NCBI GenBank assembly: GCA_016190055.1 | Contig: JACPRH010000005.1 | Location: 1 to 35,232, forward strand | DNA: 35,232 nt | Reading direction: 5' to 3' | Source: Nitrososphaerota archaeon | GTDB taxonomy: Archaea > Thermoproteota > Nitrososphaeria > Nitrososphaerales > JACPRH01 | The notes under the pieces: generated by a model | What the model saw: the letters and a program-made list of their open reading frames with translations, nothing else | What the model was told of the DNA's origin: nothing | The model's database searches: none | Program-made: the position numbers and the translations under genes | Part shown: positions 1-7,500 of the stretch, piece by piece | Layout: each line of letters begins with the position of its first letter | Position numbering within the stretch: position 1 is the stretch's first letter

Positions 1-1
1 C

Positions 2-790
2 ACGCTGTCGTATAGGGAGTCTACGATTCTTTCCAATCTTAGATTCAGCGGCAAGAACATATTCACCGACAGCGATATAAAGCAGTACGACGTAGCAAAG
101 CCCAAGAATCTTCTAGATAATCTCATGCGCAAGAGATGGATTCTCAAGATAAGGAAAGGAGTTTACGCGATAGTCCCGTTTGAGGCAGGAGAATCAGGTG
201 CTGCGAACTACACTGTTCACAGTTTTGTCATCGCATCCCTCCTCGTCAAGCCCTATTACATCGGATACTGGAGCGCGCTGAACTACCACGGTTTGACTGA
301 CCAGACGCCCCTTGCAGTTTACATCGCGACGACAAAGCCTAGAAACTCACGAAGGATATTGAATACGGAGTTCAGGTTCGTTACTCTGCCTGCCCGAAAA
401 ATTTTCGGCACAGAAGAGGTGGAGATCGAGAAGAGAAAAATCAATGTGTCAAATGTTGAGAAAACAATTGTTGATTGTCTTGATCATCCAGAGCACTGCG
501 GCGGCGGAGTGGAAGAAGTCGCCAAAGCCCTCTACTTTTCCAAGGATGATATAGACTTCAAGAAGCTAGCTGCGTACGCTGTAAAACTGGGCAATACCGC
601 GGTACTTAAGAGACTTGGTTATCTTGCAGAGGCAATGGGCTTTGACGACTGGGTTGAGCTGCTTTTGAAGGCTAAACTCGGAGAGGGATATGCCCTGCTG
701 GACCCTACGCTTCCCAAGAAAGGCAGGATAAGGGAGAAGTGGAAACTCATCGTAAACGCATCTGTTGATGCCAAGAGATGGAGCAGATAG
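2..790 (+). CDS. AbiEi-family antitoxin / transcriptional regulator, 5' end outside window
   Basis: The reading frame is open from the window edge, so the true start lies upstream; the first in-frame ATG is at 125. Upstream of it the frame encodes a winged-helix-like N-terminus (a segment beginning SYRESTILSNL) that continues into KIRKGVYAIVPFEAG, the wing of AbiEi proteins, followed by the larger C-terminal domain with the typical YYIGYWSALNYHGLTDQ segment. AbiEi proteins are DNA-binding antitoxins that repress their own operon and counteract AbiEii nucleotidyltransferase toxins. Four bases after its stop begins a fragment of the cognate toxin gene. Family assignment rests on these motifs and on the gene order. 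The antitoxin body looks intact although its toxin is not. Confidence 0.75.
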   Translation, partial: TLSYRESTILSNLRFSGKNIFTDSDIKQYDVAKPKNLLDNLMRKRWILKIRKGVYAIVPFEAGESGAANYTVHSFVIASLLVKPYYIGYWSALNYHGLTDQTPLAVYIATTKPRNSRRILNTEFRFVTLPARKIFGTEEVEIEKRKINVSNVEKTIVDCLDHPEHCGGGVEEVAKALYFSKDDIDFKKLAAYAVKLGNTAVLKRLGYLAEAMGFDDWVELLLKAKLGEGYALLDPTLPKKGRIREKWKLIVNASVDAKRWSR

Positions 791-794
791 ATAG

Positions 795-998
795 ATGATA
801 CCGCCGCAAGAGCTCAGGATGGAGGCCCGAAGGAAAGGGCTGCCGCTGGATCTTGTGGAGAAGGATTATGCGTTAGGATGGATTCTTTTTGGCATTGCTT
901 CGAGCTCCCTTTCAGGGCTCTGTGAGGTTGTCGGCTCATGCTGTATAAGTATTAGGCAGACACTGACGAGCCGAAGAGTTAACGGAACCCGTTTTTAG
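795..998 (+). pseudogene. Truncated AbiEii-like nucleotidyltransferase toxin
   Basis: The first 33 or so residues are a clear AbiEii/AbiGii toxin N-terminus: the segment GLPLDLVEKDYALGWIL matches the family's conserved 'VEKDYxLxWxL' start. The family then continues with a KGGTxLxK segment and an SxDLDF catalytic motif, for roughly 250 or more residues. Here the frame loses similarity after about residue 35 and stops at 998, and none of the three forward frames downstream restores KGGT or DLDF. I read it as a toxin gene cut down to its N-terminus. It lies 4 bp after the antitoxin gene, the normal operon arrangement. No nucleotidyltransferase activity should remain. Confidence 0.65.
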
Positions 999-1056
999 CT
1001 TAAGTTCATAGGTTTTATTTCCAGTTCGCCCCAATCATGCTGACTGTGTGATAATA

Positions 1057-1464
1057 ATGGTGGAAAAAAGAAGCGCTCTTAAGAAGTCGACGGCGACTAA
1101 ATACACCGTCTACTTCCCGTTCAGCAAGAGCGACGAAGAGGTTGCAGCAGCAATAAGGGAGAGAGTCCTAGACTTCATCAAAAAAATCTTCGGTGGAGCA
1201 ACAGTCTACCCCGCGCAAGGAACCACAGGCAAATGGGGAGAAGAGAGCACATCGGTACTGGAAATCCTAGTCGAAGACGTCGTAGAGCATAAGGAAACGA
1301 GGATCGAGCAACTAGCATGGCTTATTCTCAACTATCTAGACGACCTCAAAACATTAAAGGGAAGACCGCCAGAGGAAACAGTCTGGTTCTCAGAACAAAC
1401 AGTGACACTGTATAAGCTAATCAATCCTGACCTGCCAAAACAACCCACAGTAGACAGCAAATAG
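1057..1464 (+). CDS. Hypothetical protein, about 135 aa
   Basis: I do not recognise this family. The protein is soluble, charged, with no membrane segment or cysteine motif; it begins MVEKRSALKK and carries a predicted mix of helices and strands (KYTVYFPFSKSDEEVAAAI, then LEILVEDVVEHKETRIEQLA). A GTG at 1048 is also in frame, but the ATG at 1057 is a natural start. A TATA-like GGTTTTATTT at 1010-1019 would put transcription start close to 1040, giving a very short leader. Codon use is like that of its neighbours and no overlapping frame competes, so I take it as real. It sits alone between the broken AbiE locus and hicBA. Confidence 0.55.
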   Translation: MVEKRSALKKSTATKYTVYFPFSKSDEEVAAAIRERVLDFIKKIFGGATVYPAQGTTGKWGEESTSVLEILVEDVVEHKETRIEQLAWLILNYLDDLKTLKGRPPEETVWFSEQTVTLYKLINPDLPKQPTVDSK

Positions 1465-1706
1465 CTTATCTGCGACGACCGAGACAGTAAATGTTACAAA
1501 CAACTATACCGCTTAGCAGAAATTCTCTAACGGGCTTGCTATCTTTTTACCTCTTTCCCAACAGGAGGCGCTTAACCTGACTATGAAGAATTCCCAGTTT
1601 CGGACCTGTTAGAGAACTTATGCGAGCCGGTATAAACGACACTAGTCATTTCGACAAGGTTCAAATATGCGGTTGGCGGGTGAGTTTCTAGGTGGAGACG
1701 AGATAA

Positions 1707-1937
1707 TTGGCTGAGACTACTGTTAAGGGAAGGAAGTTCACAGTGATACTTGAGAAAGATGAGGTTGATGGAGGTTACTCAGTGCAGTGTTTGGAGCTGC
1801 CGGGTGCGATAAGCCAAGGGGAGACTAGGGATGAAGCGCTTCGCAATATTAAGGAGGCGATCGAGCTGGTGCTCGAGGTTCTTGAAGAGAAGGCTAGGTC
1901 TAAGCCTGGCGCAGAGATCACTGAAGTTGTCGTTTAG
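1707..1937 (+). CDS. hicB: HicB-family antitoxin
   Basis: A 76-residue protein with the HicB partial RNase H-like fold: FTVILEKDEVDGGYSVQCLELPG is the family's N-terminal beta region, and GETRDEALRNIKEAIELVLE is the following conserved helix. HicB binds and blocks the HicA mRNA-interferase toxin and usually autoregulates the operon. The start is TTG at 1707, supported by GGTGGAG at 1691-1697 about 9 nt upstream; a TATA-like AAATATG lies at 1663-1669. The stop codon is immediately followed by the hicA ATG with no spacer, so the two are co-translated. The order is antitoxin first, the reverse of the E. coli hicAB order but common elsewhere. No separate C-terminal DNA-binding domain is visible. 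Confidence 0.85.
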   Translation: MAETTVKGRKFTVILEKDEVDGGYSVQCLELPGAISQGETRDEALRNIKEAIELVLEVLEEKARSKPGAEITEVVV

Positions 1938-2153
1938 ATGGCTCTACCGCTTCTTAGCTGGCGTGAAGTCATAAAGGCGTTACAGAAGAAAGGATTCAGA
2001 CCCACTCGGCAGAAGGGAAGCCACATTTACCTAGAGGATGCGTCAGGAAAATATACAGTAGTTCCTAGGCACGCACAGATCAAGAGAAGCACGCTACTAA
2101 AGATACTTGCAGAGACAGGTCTGACAAAGGAAGAGTTTCTCAAACTGCTTTAA
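1938..2153 (+). CDS. hicA: HicA-family mRNA interferase toxin
   Basis: A 71-residue HicA toxin with a double-stranded-RNA-binding-like fold. The conserved core is visible: WREVIKALQKKGFRPTRQKG, then SHIYLEDASG with the catalytic histidine of the G-S-H motif, and VVPRHAQIKRSTLLKIL, which ends with the typical helix; the C-terminal LTKEEFLKLL is also family-typical. The protein cleaves mRNA when free and is neutralised by the HicB encoded directly upstream, whose stop codon abuts this ATG. Length and motifs are complete, so unlike the neighbouring AbiE toxin this one looks functional. Confidence 0.88.
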   Translation: MALPLLSWREVIKALQKKGFRPTRQKGSHIYLEDASGKYTVVPRHAQIKRSTLLKILAETGLTKEEFLKLL

Positions 2154-2362
2154 CCTTTTAATTGAGCAAGGCGCGCAAGACCTATCTCTGGAGGACTGTT
2201 CTCCAAGAGGAAATCATCCACGTATCTTTCACCTACGCTTTAAACTGAAGCCTTTCTTGCAGAGCTACCTCATCTATGTTGATTGACCTAGGCTAAGGTT
2301 GTTTTTTTGCGGCGGATTCCTGAAAGAACATTGAGATATGGATGAGGTTTCAGGTTTTAGAA

Positions 2363-2683
2363 TTATTTCAGCCTGAGCTTGCCATTGATCTCTGGACTTG
2401 TAACCGTCGGGTTCTCTCCTGCAACGAGTCTCCTCTGCCTTTCATCGGGAGTTAAGTGAACGTGCGCAATCAAGATATCACTATCACTATCATCATTATG
2501 CTTTGAATATATTATATTGTATTGCGCTCTAGGAAATACTTCTGCCAGATAATCCTTTATTTCTTGTTCATCCTCTTCACTTATTCCACCTGGTCTCGTG
2601 ACTTTTATCATTGATGATACTTTCCCGCTTTCGTCGCGCTCGCTAACTTCCCACTTGAAATGAGCGCGATATGATTTATCCAT
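2363..2683 (-). CDS. Hypothetical small hydrophilic protein
   Basis: I do not recognise this 106-residue protein. It is strongly charged, with acidic clusters (EEDEQEIKDY, NDDSDSDI) and a basic tail; no transmembrane segment, signal peptide or cysteine motif is visible. The start is ATG at 2683. It is one of a run of short minus-strand genes (2363-4167), each apparently transcribed on its own. No functional hint comes from its neighbours. Confidence 0.5.
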   Translation of the reverse strand: MDKSYRAHFKWEVSERDESGKVSSMIKVTRPGGISEEDEQEIKDYLAEVFPRAQYNIIYSKHNDDSDSDILIAHVHLTPDERQRRLVAGENPTVTSPEINGKLRLK

Positions 2684-2796
2684 AAAACAGACAACCGACG
2701 CTGATACTGTTAAGTCTTTTGGCCTAGGCTAATTTAGCTTCTATTAAGTTAATGGACATAGCAGGAAACCCCAATTCATAAGGGCTTGGATAAGCA

Positions 2797-3147
2797 ATGT
2801 CCTTTGAATTGACAACTTGGATTGAAGACATTGTACTGAGGCTGAAGGCGGATGCTGTGTATCAAGGGAGAACCTACACGCAGGCAGTTTTACTAAAGTT
2901 AGATACCGGGCAGGTCATAAGAGTCGAGGATTTTCGTATGATGACTAAGGAAGGCCGGCTTGGAAAAAAGGAGCAACAACCTTCTTTTCTACGCCTATGC
3001 TCTGCGTTAGGTTATTGGTTTATCCTTGTGCGGGTAGTTGAGTCTGGAGACGGTCCAAGTTGCTTGTTGCAGCATTTTCTCATCGTAGCCCTCTTTCACC
3101 AGGAGCGCTTTGGCTCTGGCCTTGGCATCATGGACATCGTTAGCTGA
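2797..3147 (+). CDS. Doubtful ORF, possibly a truncated gene
   Basis: The first 65-70 residues look protein-like (MSFELTTWIEDIVLRLKADA and a strand-rich stretch following), and an AT-rich ATTCATAAGG lies at about 2774-2783. From about codon 71 the frame is simply the antisense of the minus-strand gene at 3007-3255, with low-complexity hydrophobic and Cys/His residues typical of a shadow frame. I therefore suspect a gene whose original 3' part has been lost, or a chance frame. No family recognised. Confidence 0.25.
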   Translation: MSFELTTWIEDIVLRLKADAVYQGRTYTQAVLLKLDTGQVIRVEDFRMMTKEGRLGKKEQQPSFLRLCSALGYWFILVRVVESGDGPSCLLQHFLIVALFHQERFGSGLGIMDIVS

Positions 3148-3255
3148 TACTTCAAATTCTCTTTCAAGACCCATCTCAATTGTATCACTTACTGTTTGCC
3201 GAACACGATCTCTAGATGGATTCTTCAAGCTTGCCTTGACTCGAAATTTTCTCAT
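3007..3255 (-). CDS. Hypothetical small basic protein
   Basis: An 82-residue soluble protein beginning MRKFRVKASLKNPSRDRVRQ, with a helix-like centre (NDVHDAKARAKALLVKEGYDE). Family not recognised. The ATG at 3255 is preceded on its strand by an AT-rich TATA-like element (GAAATATACGG, + strand 3281-3291), about 26-30 bp away, which fits leaderless transcription and supports this strand over the overlapping plus-strand frame. Its 3' end overlaps that frame by 141 bp, which would be unusual if both were real. Confidence 0.5.
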   Translation of the reverse strand: MRKFRVKASLKNPSRDRVRQTVSDTIEMGLEREFEVSANDVHDAKARAKALLVKEGYDEKMLQQATWTVSRLNYPHKDKPIT

Positions 3256-3302
3256 GCTCTCACGTCAATCAAAATATGTACCGTATATTTCCGCTAAAAA
3301 GG

Positions 3303-3518
3303 TTAGCTTGACTGTATTGTCCCATGTTCTAATATTCTGATGCCCGTTTCCGGATATTGCGCCATCTGATTTTTAGCAGATTTCTTTGCATGATCCATGT
3401 GGTCTTCGCAAAGGAGGTAGGTCCGCATCTCTTTCGGCAAGGCCGGCCAACTATACTCTATCAAAACCCAGTGCGTCGCCAGTTTTTTACAACCCTCGCT
3501 TGACTGACAAATAGCCAT
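3303..3518 (-). CDS. Small putative zinc-binding protein
   Basis: A 71-residue protein with four to six potential metal ligands: C4, C10, H16 in the first third and the cluster LLCEDHMDHA in the middle, a spacing suggestive of one zinc site. Otherwise soluble, no membrane segment. The ATG at 3518 lies about 26 bp downstream of a good TATA box (+ strand TATATATTC, 3541-3549), so the message is probably leaderless; this strongly supports the start. Function unknown; no neighbouring gene appears co-transcribed. Confidence 0.55.
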   Translation of the reverse strand: MAICQSSEGCKKLATHWVLIEYSWPALPKEMRTYLLCEDHMDHAKKSAKNQMAQYPETGIRILEHGTIQSS

Positions 3519-3550
3519 AGCTGCATAAGCGTAGAGGGTCTATATATTCA
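3519..3550 (-). promoter_or_regulatory. Promoter of the zinc-binding small protein gene
   Basis: On the minus strand the sequence GAATATATAGAC (3539-3550) is a strong archaeal TATA box; its centre is about 26 bp before the ATG at 3518, the spacing expected for a leaderless message. Confidence 0.5.
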
Positions 3551-3909
3551 TAGCATCACTTGTGCTACATATAGTAGACAGATACTCATCCTTTTCTTAT
3601 CGTCCACATGGTTCAGAAAGAACATAGTCCAACACGTGAGAGACGCCACGTATACCTAAATAGGCACAGGTCATAACAAAACTGCTACGCCCGGTTGTTT
3701 GTTTGTTATACCTGATTTTCAGTCACGTCGAATCTTAACAGCAATCGTGACCCATAACTGCAGATCGTCATCTACTTATTCGTAAGGAAGGCTCGATCCA
3801 ATTATCGAGACATCAAATACTGTTGACGAATATATGCTGCAAGGATTTGCCGGAACCGAAACTTGATCACTTTGTATTTGAGATATCTTTAGGGCATCCA
3901 GCATAATAC
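3551..3909. other. Intergenic stretch with two small inverted repeats
   Basis: No open frame of substance is visible. Two perfect 6-bp inverted repeats stand out: GTCACG at 3722-3727 with CGTGAC at 3746-3751 (18-nt loop), and CTCGAT at 3792-3797 with ATCGAG at 3804-3809 (6-nt loop). The second could form a compact hairpin. A GTTTGTTTGTT run lies near 3697-3707. I assign no function to these. Confidence 0.3.
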
Positions 3910-4167
3910 TCATTTCGCATGTTTATCCTTCTTTTCCTGCTCTTGTTCAGTTTCTCTTTCCTCCATCTCCTCAGATTCATGTTCTTCTGATTCTTCTTCG
4001 GTTTCTAGCTCCATCTCCTCAGATTCTTCTTCACCCTTCTCCTCATAGCTTTCATCAGTATCTTTCGCATGCTCCTGCTCTATTGCCTCTGACTCTGATC
4101 GTTCTGCCGCTGACGATGAAGTCTCCGCCGCTCCTTCACCGTGTCCTTTTCTTTTTACCGGGTTCAT
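3910..4167 (-). CDS. Highly acidic, low-complexity protein
   Basis: An 85-residue protein of which more than a third is glutamate, in runs such as EEKGEEESEEMELETEEESE, with a short basic N-terminus (MNPVKRKGHG) and a lysine-rich end. It is almost certainly disordered; no domain can be assigned. The ATG at 4167 is preferred over the TTG one codon upstream, because a TATA-like CCTAAATATG (4191-4200) lies about 28 bp before it. Acidic tails of this sort can mimic nucleic acid or bind basic proteins, but that is only a possibility. The long run without stops despite low complexity, plus the promoter, argues that it is expressed. Confidence 0.45.
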   Translation of the reverse strand: MNPVKRKGHGEGAAETSSSAAERSESEAIEQEHAKDTDESYEEKGEEESEEMELETEEESEEHESEEMEERETEQEQEKKDKHAK

Positions 4168-4170
4168 CAA

Positions 4171-4568
4171 TATTCTCTAAACGCACGTTCCATATTTAGG
4201 TTATTGGAGGAGTTAGACAGAACTCAGATATCTGAGTCAATATTCGTGAAGAGCACAATGATAGGGTTGAACAAGGATCCAAAGATTATTACAAAAAGAG
4301 AAGAGGGACTAATCACACTCACGTTACGACGCTCAACCATAACGCAAACAAAAGTGAAGCAAAGACTTGCCCATTTACCAATACGTTCCGTCAGATTAGA
4401 TGTCGCGGAGTCTTGCATCATCTATATCTGGGCGGTGCACGCTCATTTGTCCAACGTGATAAACCGGTAACGGAGCAGAAAATCGGTTGATCAAAGGTTA
4501 ATACATGCAAATTATTCGAAGTTGAATGGCGAGTAGAAACGCGGTTTCAGCTAGCAGCACCCTACGAA
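4171..4568. other. Intergenic region upstream of uvrB
   Basis: It holds the promoter of the acidic-protein gene (TATA-like element at 4191-4200, minus strand) and, at its right end, the uvrB start region. Overlapping open frames on both strands around 4141-4470 look non-coding. TTAATAC at 4498-4504 is a possible TATA element; about 26 bp downstream lies an ATG at 4526, which is out of frame with UvrB. Confidence 0.4.
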
Positions 4569-7500
4569 ATGTCATCTGGCCAGAAGGAGGCGGTGGAGCG
4601 GCTAGTGAAGAATCTTTCAGAAGAGAAAGAGAAGCAGACTCTTCTGGGGATTACTGGTAGCGGCAAGAGCGTTGTGGCCGACACAGAAGTTGCAATGAGA
4701 AAGAACGGGATACAAATAAAGGATAAAATAGGGTCATTAATCGATAACCTTTTCATTCAAAGTAGAGATAAAGTAAGGTCCATCAACGAGACAGAGGTAA
4801 TTGACGCTTCCAAGATTTCTGATGTCTATGAGGCATATAGCATCAATCCAGCAAGCAAAAAATCAGAGTGGAAGAAGATAAGGCAATTCATTCGCCATCG
4901 CGCTCCTGAGAAGCTCTATAGGGTCAAAAGTAGATGCGGACGCGAAGTTGTGGTTACAGGAAATCATAACTTCTTTGTTCTTAGAAAGGGGGAACTAAAA
5001 CTTCTGGAGACCACTGATCTCAGGAAAGAAGACTTTTTGCCTGTTCCAAGAGAAATAGAAGAACCAGCAGACCCTTTGACAAGCATTTCTATAGAGGATT
5101 ACATCACTGAGGAACTTAAGTTGTTTGCTTCTGCTCCAAACCTAGCGTCAGCACAAAAAGCCAATAGGGAAAAGATAACTTCGGCCATCTCATATCATAA
5201 GCTTTATAGAATCCTAAACAGCAATGAAAGGGTTTCTTACGGAACCTACAAGAAACTGGTCTCCACCGTTGATCCTGTATGCGGCCGAGGAGCTAAATTT
5301 GGCCTATTCCATGGAAACAAAAGTCTGCCTCTTAACATACAAATAACTGACGATTTTCTTAGGCTCTTTGGCTATTATATAGCCGAGGGGCATGGCGAAA
5401 AGGAATATTTCACGTTGTCCTCAGGAAATGAGGAAATCATTTCTGACTTTGCAATGGCTTTGAGCAAGCTTGAAATTCACACCAGCAAGAGGCCTGAAAC
5501 TTATGATTTTGTAGGATATTCTACGTTTTATACGACCCTTCTTAAAAATTGGTGCGGCAAAGACTCTGGTTCCAAACATCTTCCGGATTTCTGGATGCAA
5601 CTTTCAAACAAACAGCTTGCCAATCTTCTCAGAGCTTATTTTTCAGGTGACGGAGGAGTGAACGAAAATACAGTATCGTGCACAACTAAAAGCAAGCAGT
5701 TGGCATCAGATATAGCTTATTCGCTTCTGCGTTTTGGCATAGTGACAAGGACTAGGAAAAGAATGGTTCGCCTGCCTGGAAAAAGCAAAAGGATGCCCTA
5801 TTTTGAAATTGGAATCTCTGGCCGGAAATACCTGAAAATTTTCCAATCAGAAATAGGGTTCATCTCGAAGACAAAGAATGAGGCTCTAGAAAAAATCATA
5901 GTTGATTTTGGCAATACCAATGTTGACATCATTCCAGCAAATTCATTAATAAAAAAAATAAGAAAGGATCTAAAAGTCTTCCAAAGAGAACTTTCAGTTT
6001 TGGCAGGAATTGAACAATCGTATGTTTGCTTGATCGAAAGCGGAATGCGAATACCTTCAAGGGAAGTCACAAGAAAAATTATCTCTTCTTTCTATACTCT
6101 TGCAAAGCAAAAAAACATGAATGACGTATTAGAGGACATACGTAAGCTGGAAAACTTGCTGGAGGTTTTCTGGTCACCGGTATCAAAAATTCAACTTGTA
6201 GAAGGGGAAAAATACGTATATGATTTTTCGGTGGAAGACAATGAGACCTTTTTGGCTGGTCACGGCGGCATATTTGTTCATAACACCTTCGTCATGGCCA
6301 ACGTGATAAGCAGGCTTCAAAAACCGACTTTAATTATTGCGCATAACAAGACTTTGGCCGCTCAGCTCTACACTGAGTTGAAGGAGCTTTTCCCGAACAA
6401 CCGGGTGGAATACTTCATCTCCTTCTACGATTACTATCAGCCTGAGTCCTATCTACCTACAACTGACACCTACATCGAGAAGGATTCAAGTATAAACGAT
6501 CAAATTGAAAAGATGAGAATGCACGCGGTCTCAAGCATTGTAAGCAGAAACGACACAATAATCGTCGCCAGCATAAGCTGCATCTACGGCTTAGGAAACC
6601 CTGACTACTATCGAGAATTGGCGATTAACCTAGAAACTGGAAAACAGATCAAAAGACAAGACCTCATTCACAGTTTAATCAACATCCAGTATGAACGCAA
6701 TGATCAGGTGCTTGAACCAGGCAGATTCCGCGTACGCGGCGACGTAATAGACGTCATACCAGCCTACGAAGAAGATATTCTACGCATTGAACTAGAGAAT
6801 AACAGCATCAAAAGAATCAAAGAAGTCGACTCACTAACGGGCGATCCGAAAAGCACAACGATTGACAAAGTAACAGTTTATCCTGCGAGACAATACGTGG
6901 TTCCTGAAGAGAAACAAAAACAGGCACTCAAACAAATAAGCCAAGAACTCGAAGACCAACTGCCTAAACTGCCGCCCCTCGAAGCTCAGCGGCTAAAACA
7001 GCGAACAAACTACGATCTAGAAATGATCAGAGAAATGGGTTTCTGTTCAGGCATCGAAAATTACAGTAGACACTTCGACGGCCGAGAAAGCGGTGACACC
7101 CCATTCGTTTTACTGGATTACTTCCCGAAGGACTATCTGCTAATAATCGATGAGAGTCACCAGACTATTCCTCAATCCCGCGCAATGTATAACGGGGACT
7201 ACGCCCGCAAAAAGAACCTTGTCGACTTCGGTTTCCGGCTTCCTTCAGCCTTTGACAACAGGCCACTCAAATTCGAAGAGTTCGAGAAAAAAATGGGAAA
7301 AACACTGTTTGTCTCCGCAACCCCAGCTGAATACGAACTGGAAAAAAGCGGCTCAGCAGTGGAGCTAATCACAAGACCCACTGGACTACTTGACCCAGAG
7401 GTTGAGCTTCACCCCATAGAGGGACAGATGAAGCACCTAATTCTAGAGGCGAAAGACACTATAGAAAAGGGAAACCGTGTCCTAGTTACCACCCTTACAA

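Noticed and set aside
3722-3809. Short inverted repeats as a CRISPR or riboswitch
   Set aside because: Only two unrelated 6-bp inverted repeats; no repeated units with spacers and no conserved structure recognised.
4141-4470. Open frames on both strands between the acidic-protein gene and uvrB
   Set aside because: Composition looks like non-coding sequence, no family similarity, and the frames overlap a well-placed promoter for the minus-strand acidic-protein gene.
4460-4475. AACCGGTAAC upstream of uvrB as a third copy of the RHH operator
   Set aside because: Only the central ACCGGT matches; the flanking TCC/GGA arms of the palindrome are absent.
4668-6284. Interpretation of the UvrB insert as an unrelated inserted domain or a frameshifted gene fusion
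   Set aside because: Complete intein blocks, His-Asn terminus and exact restoration of the Walker A motif make an intein far more likely.
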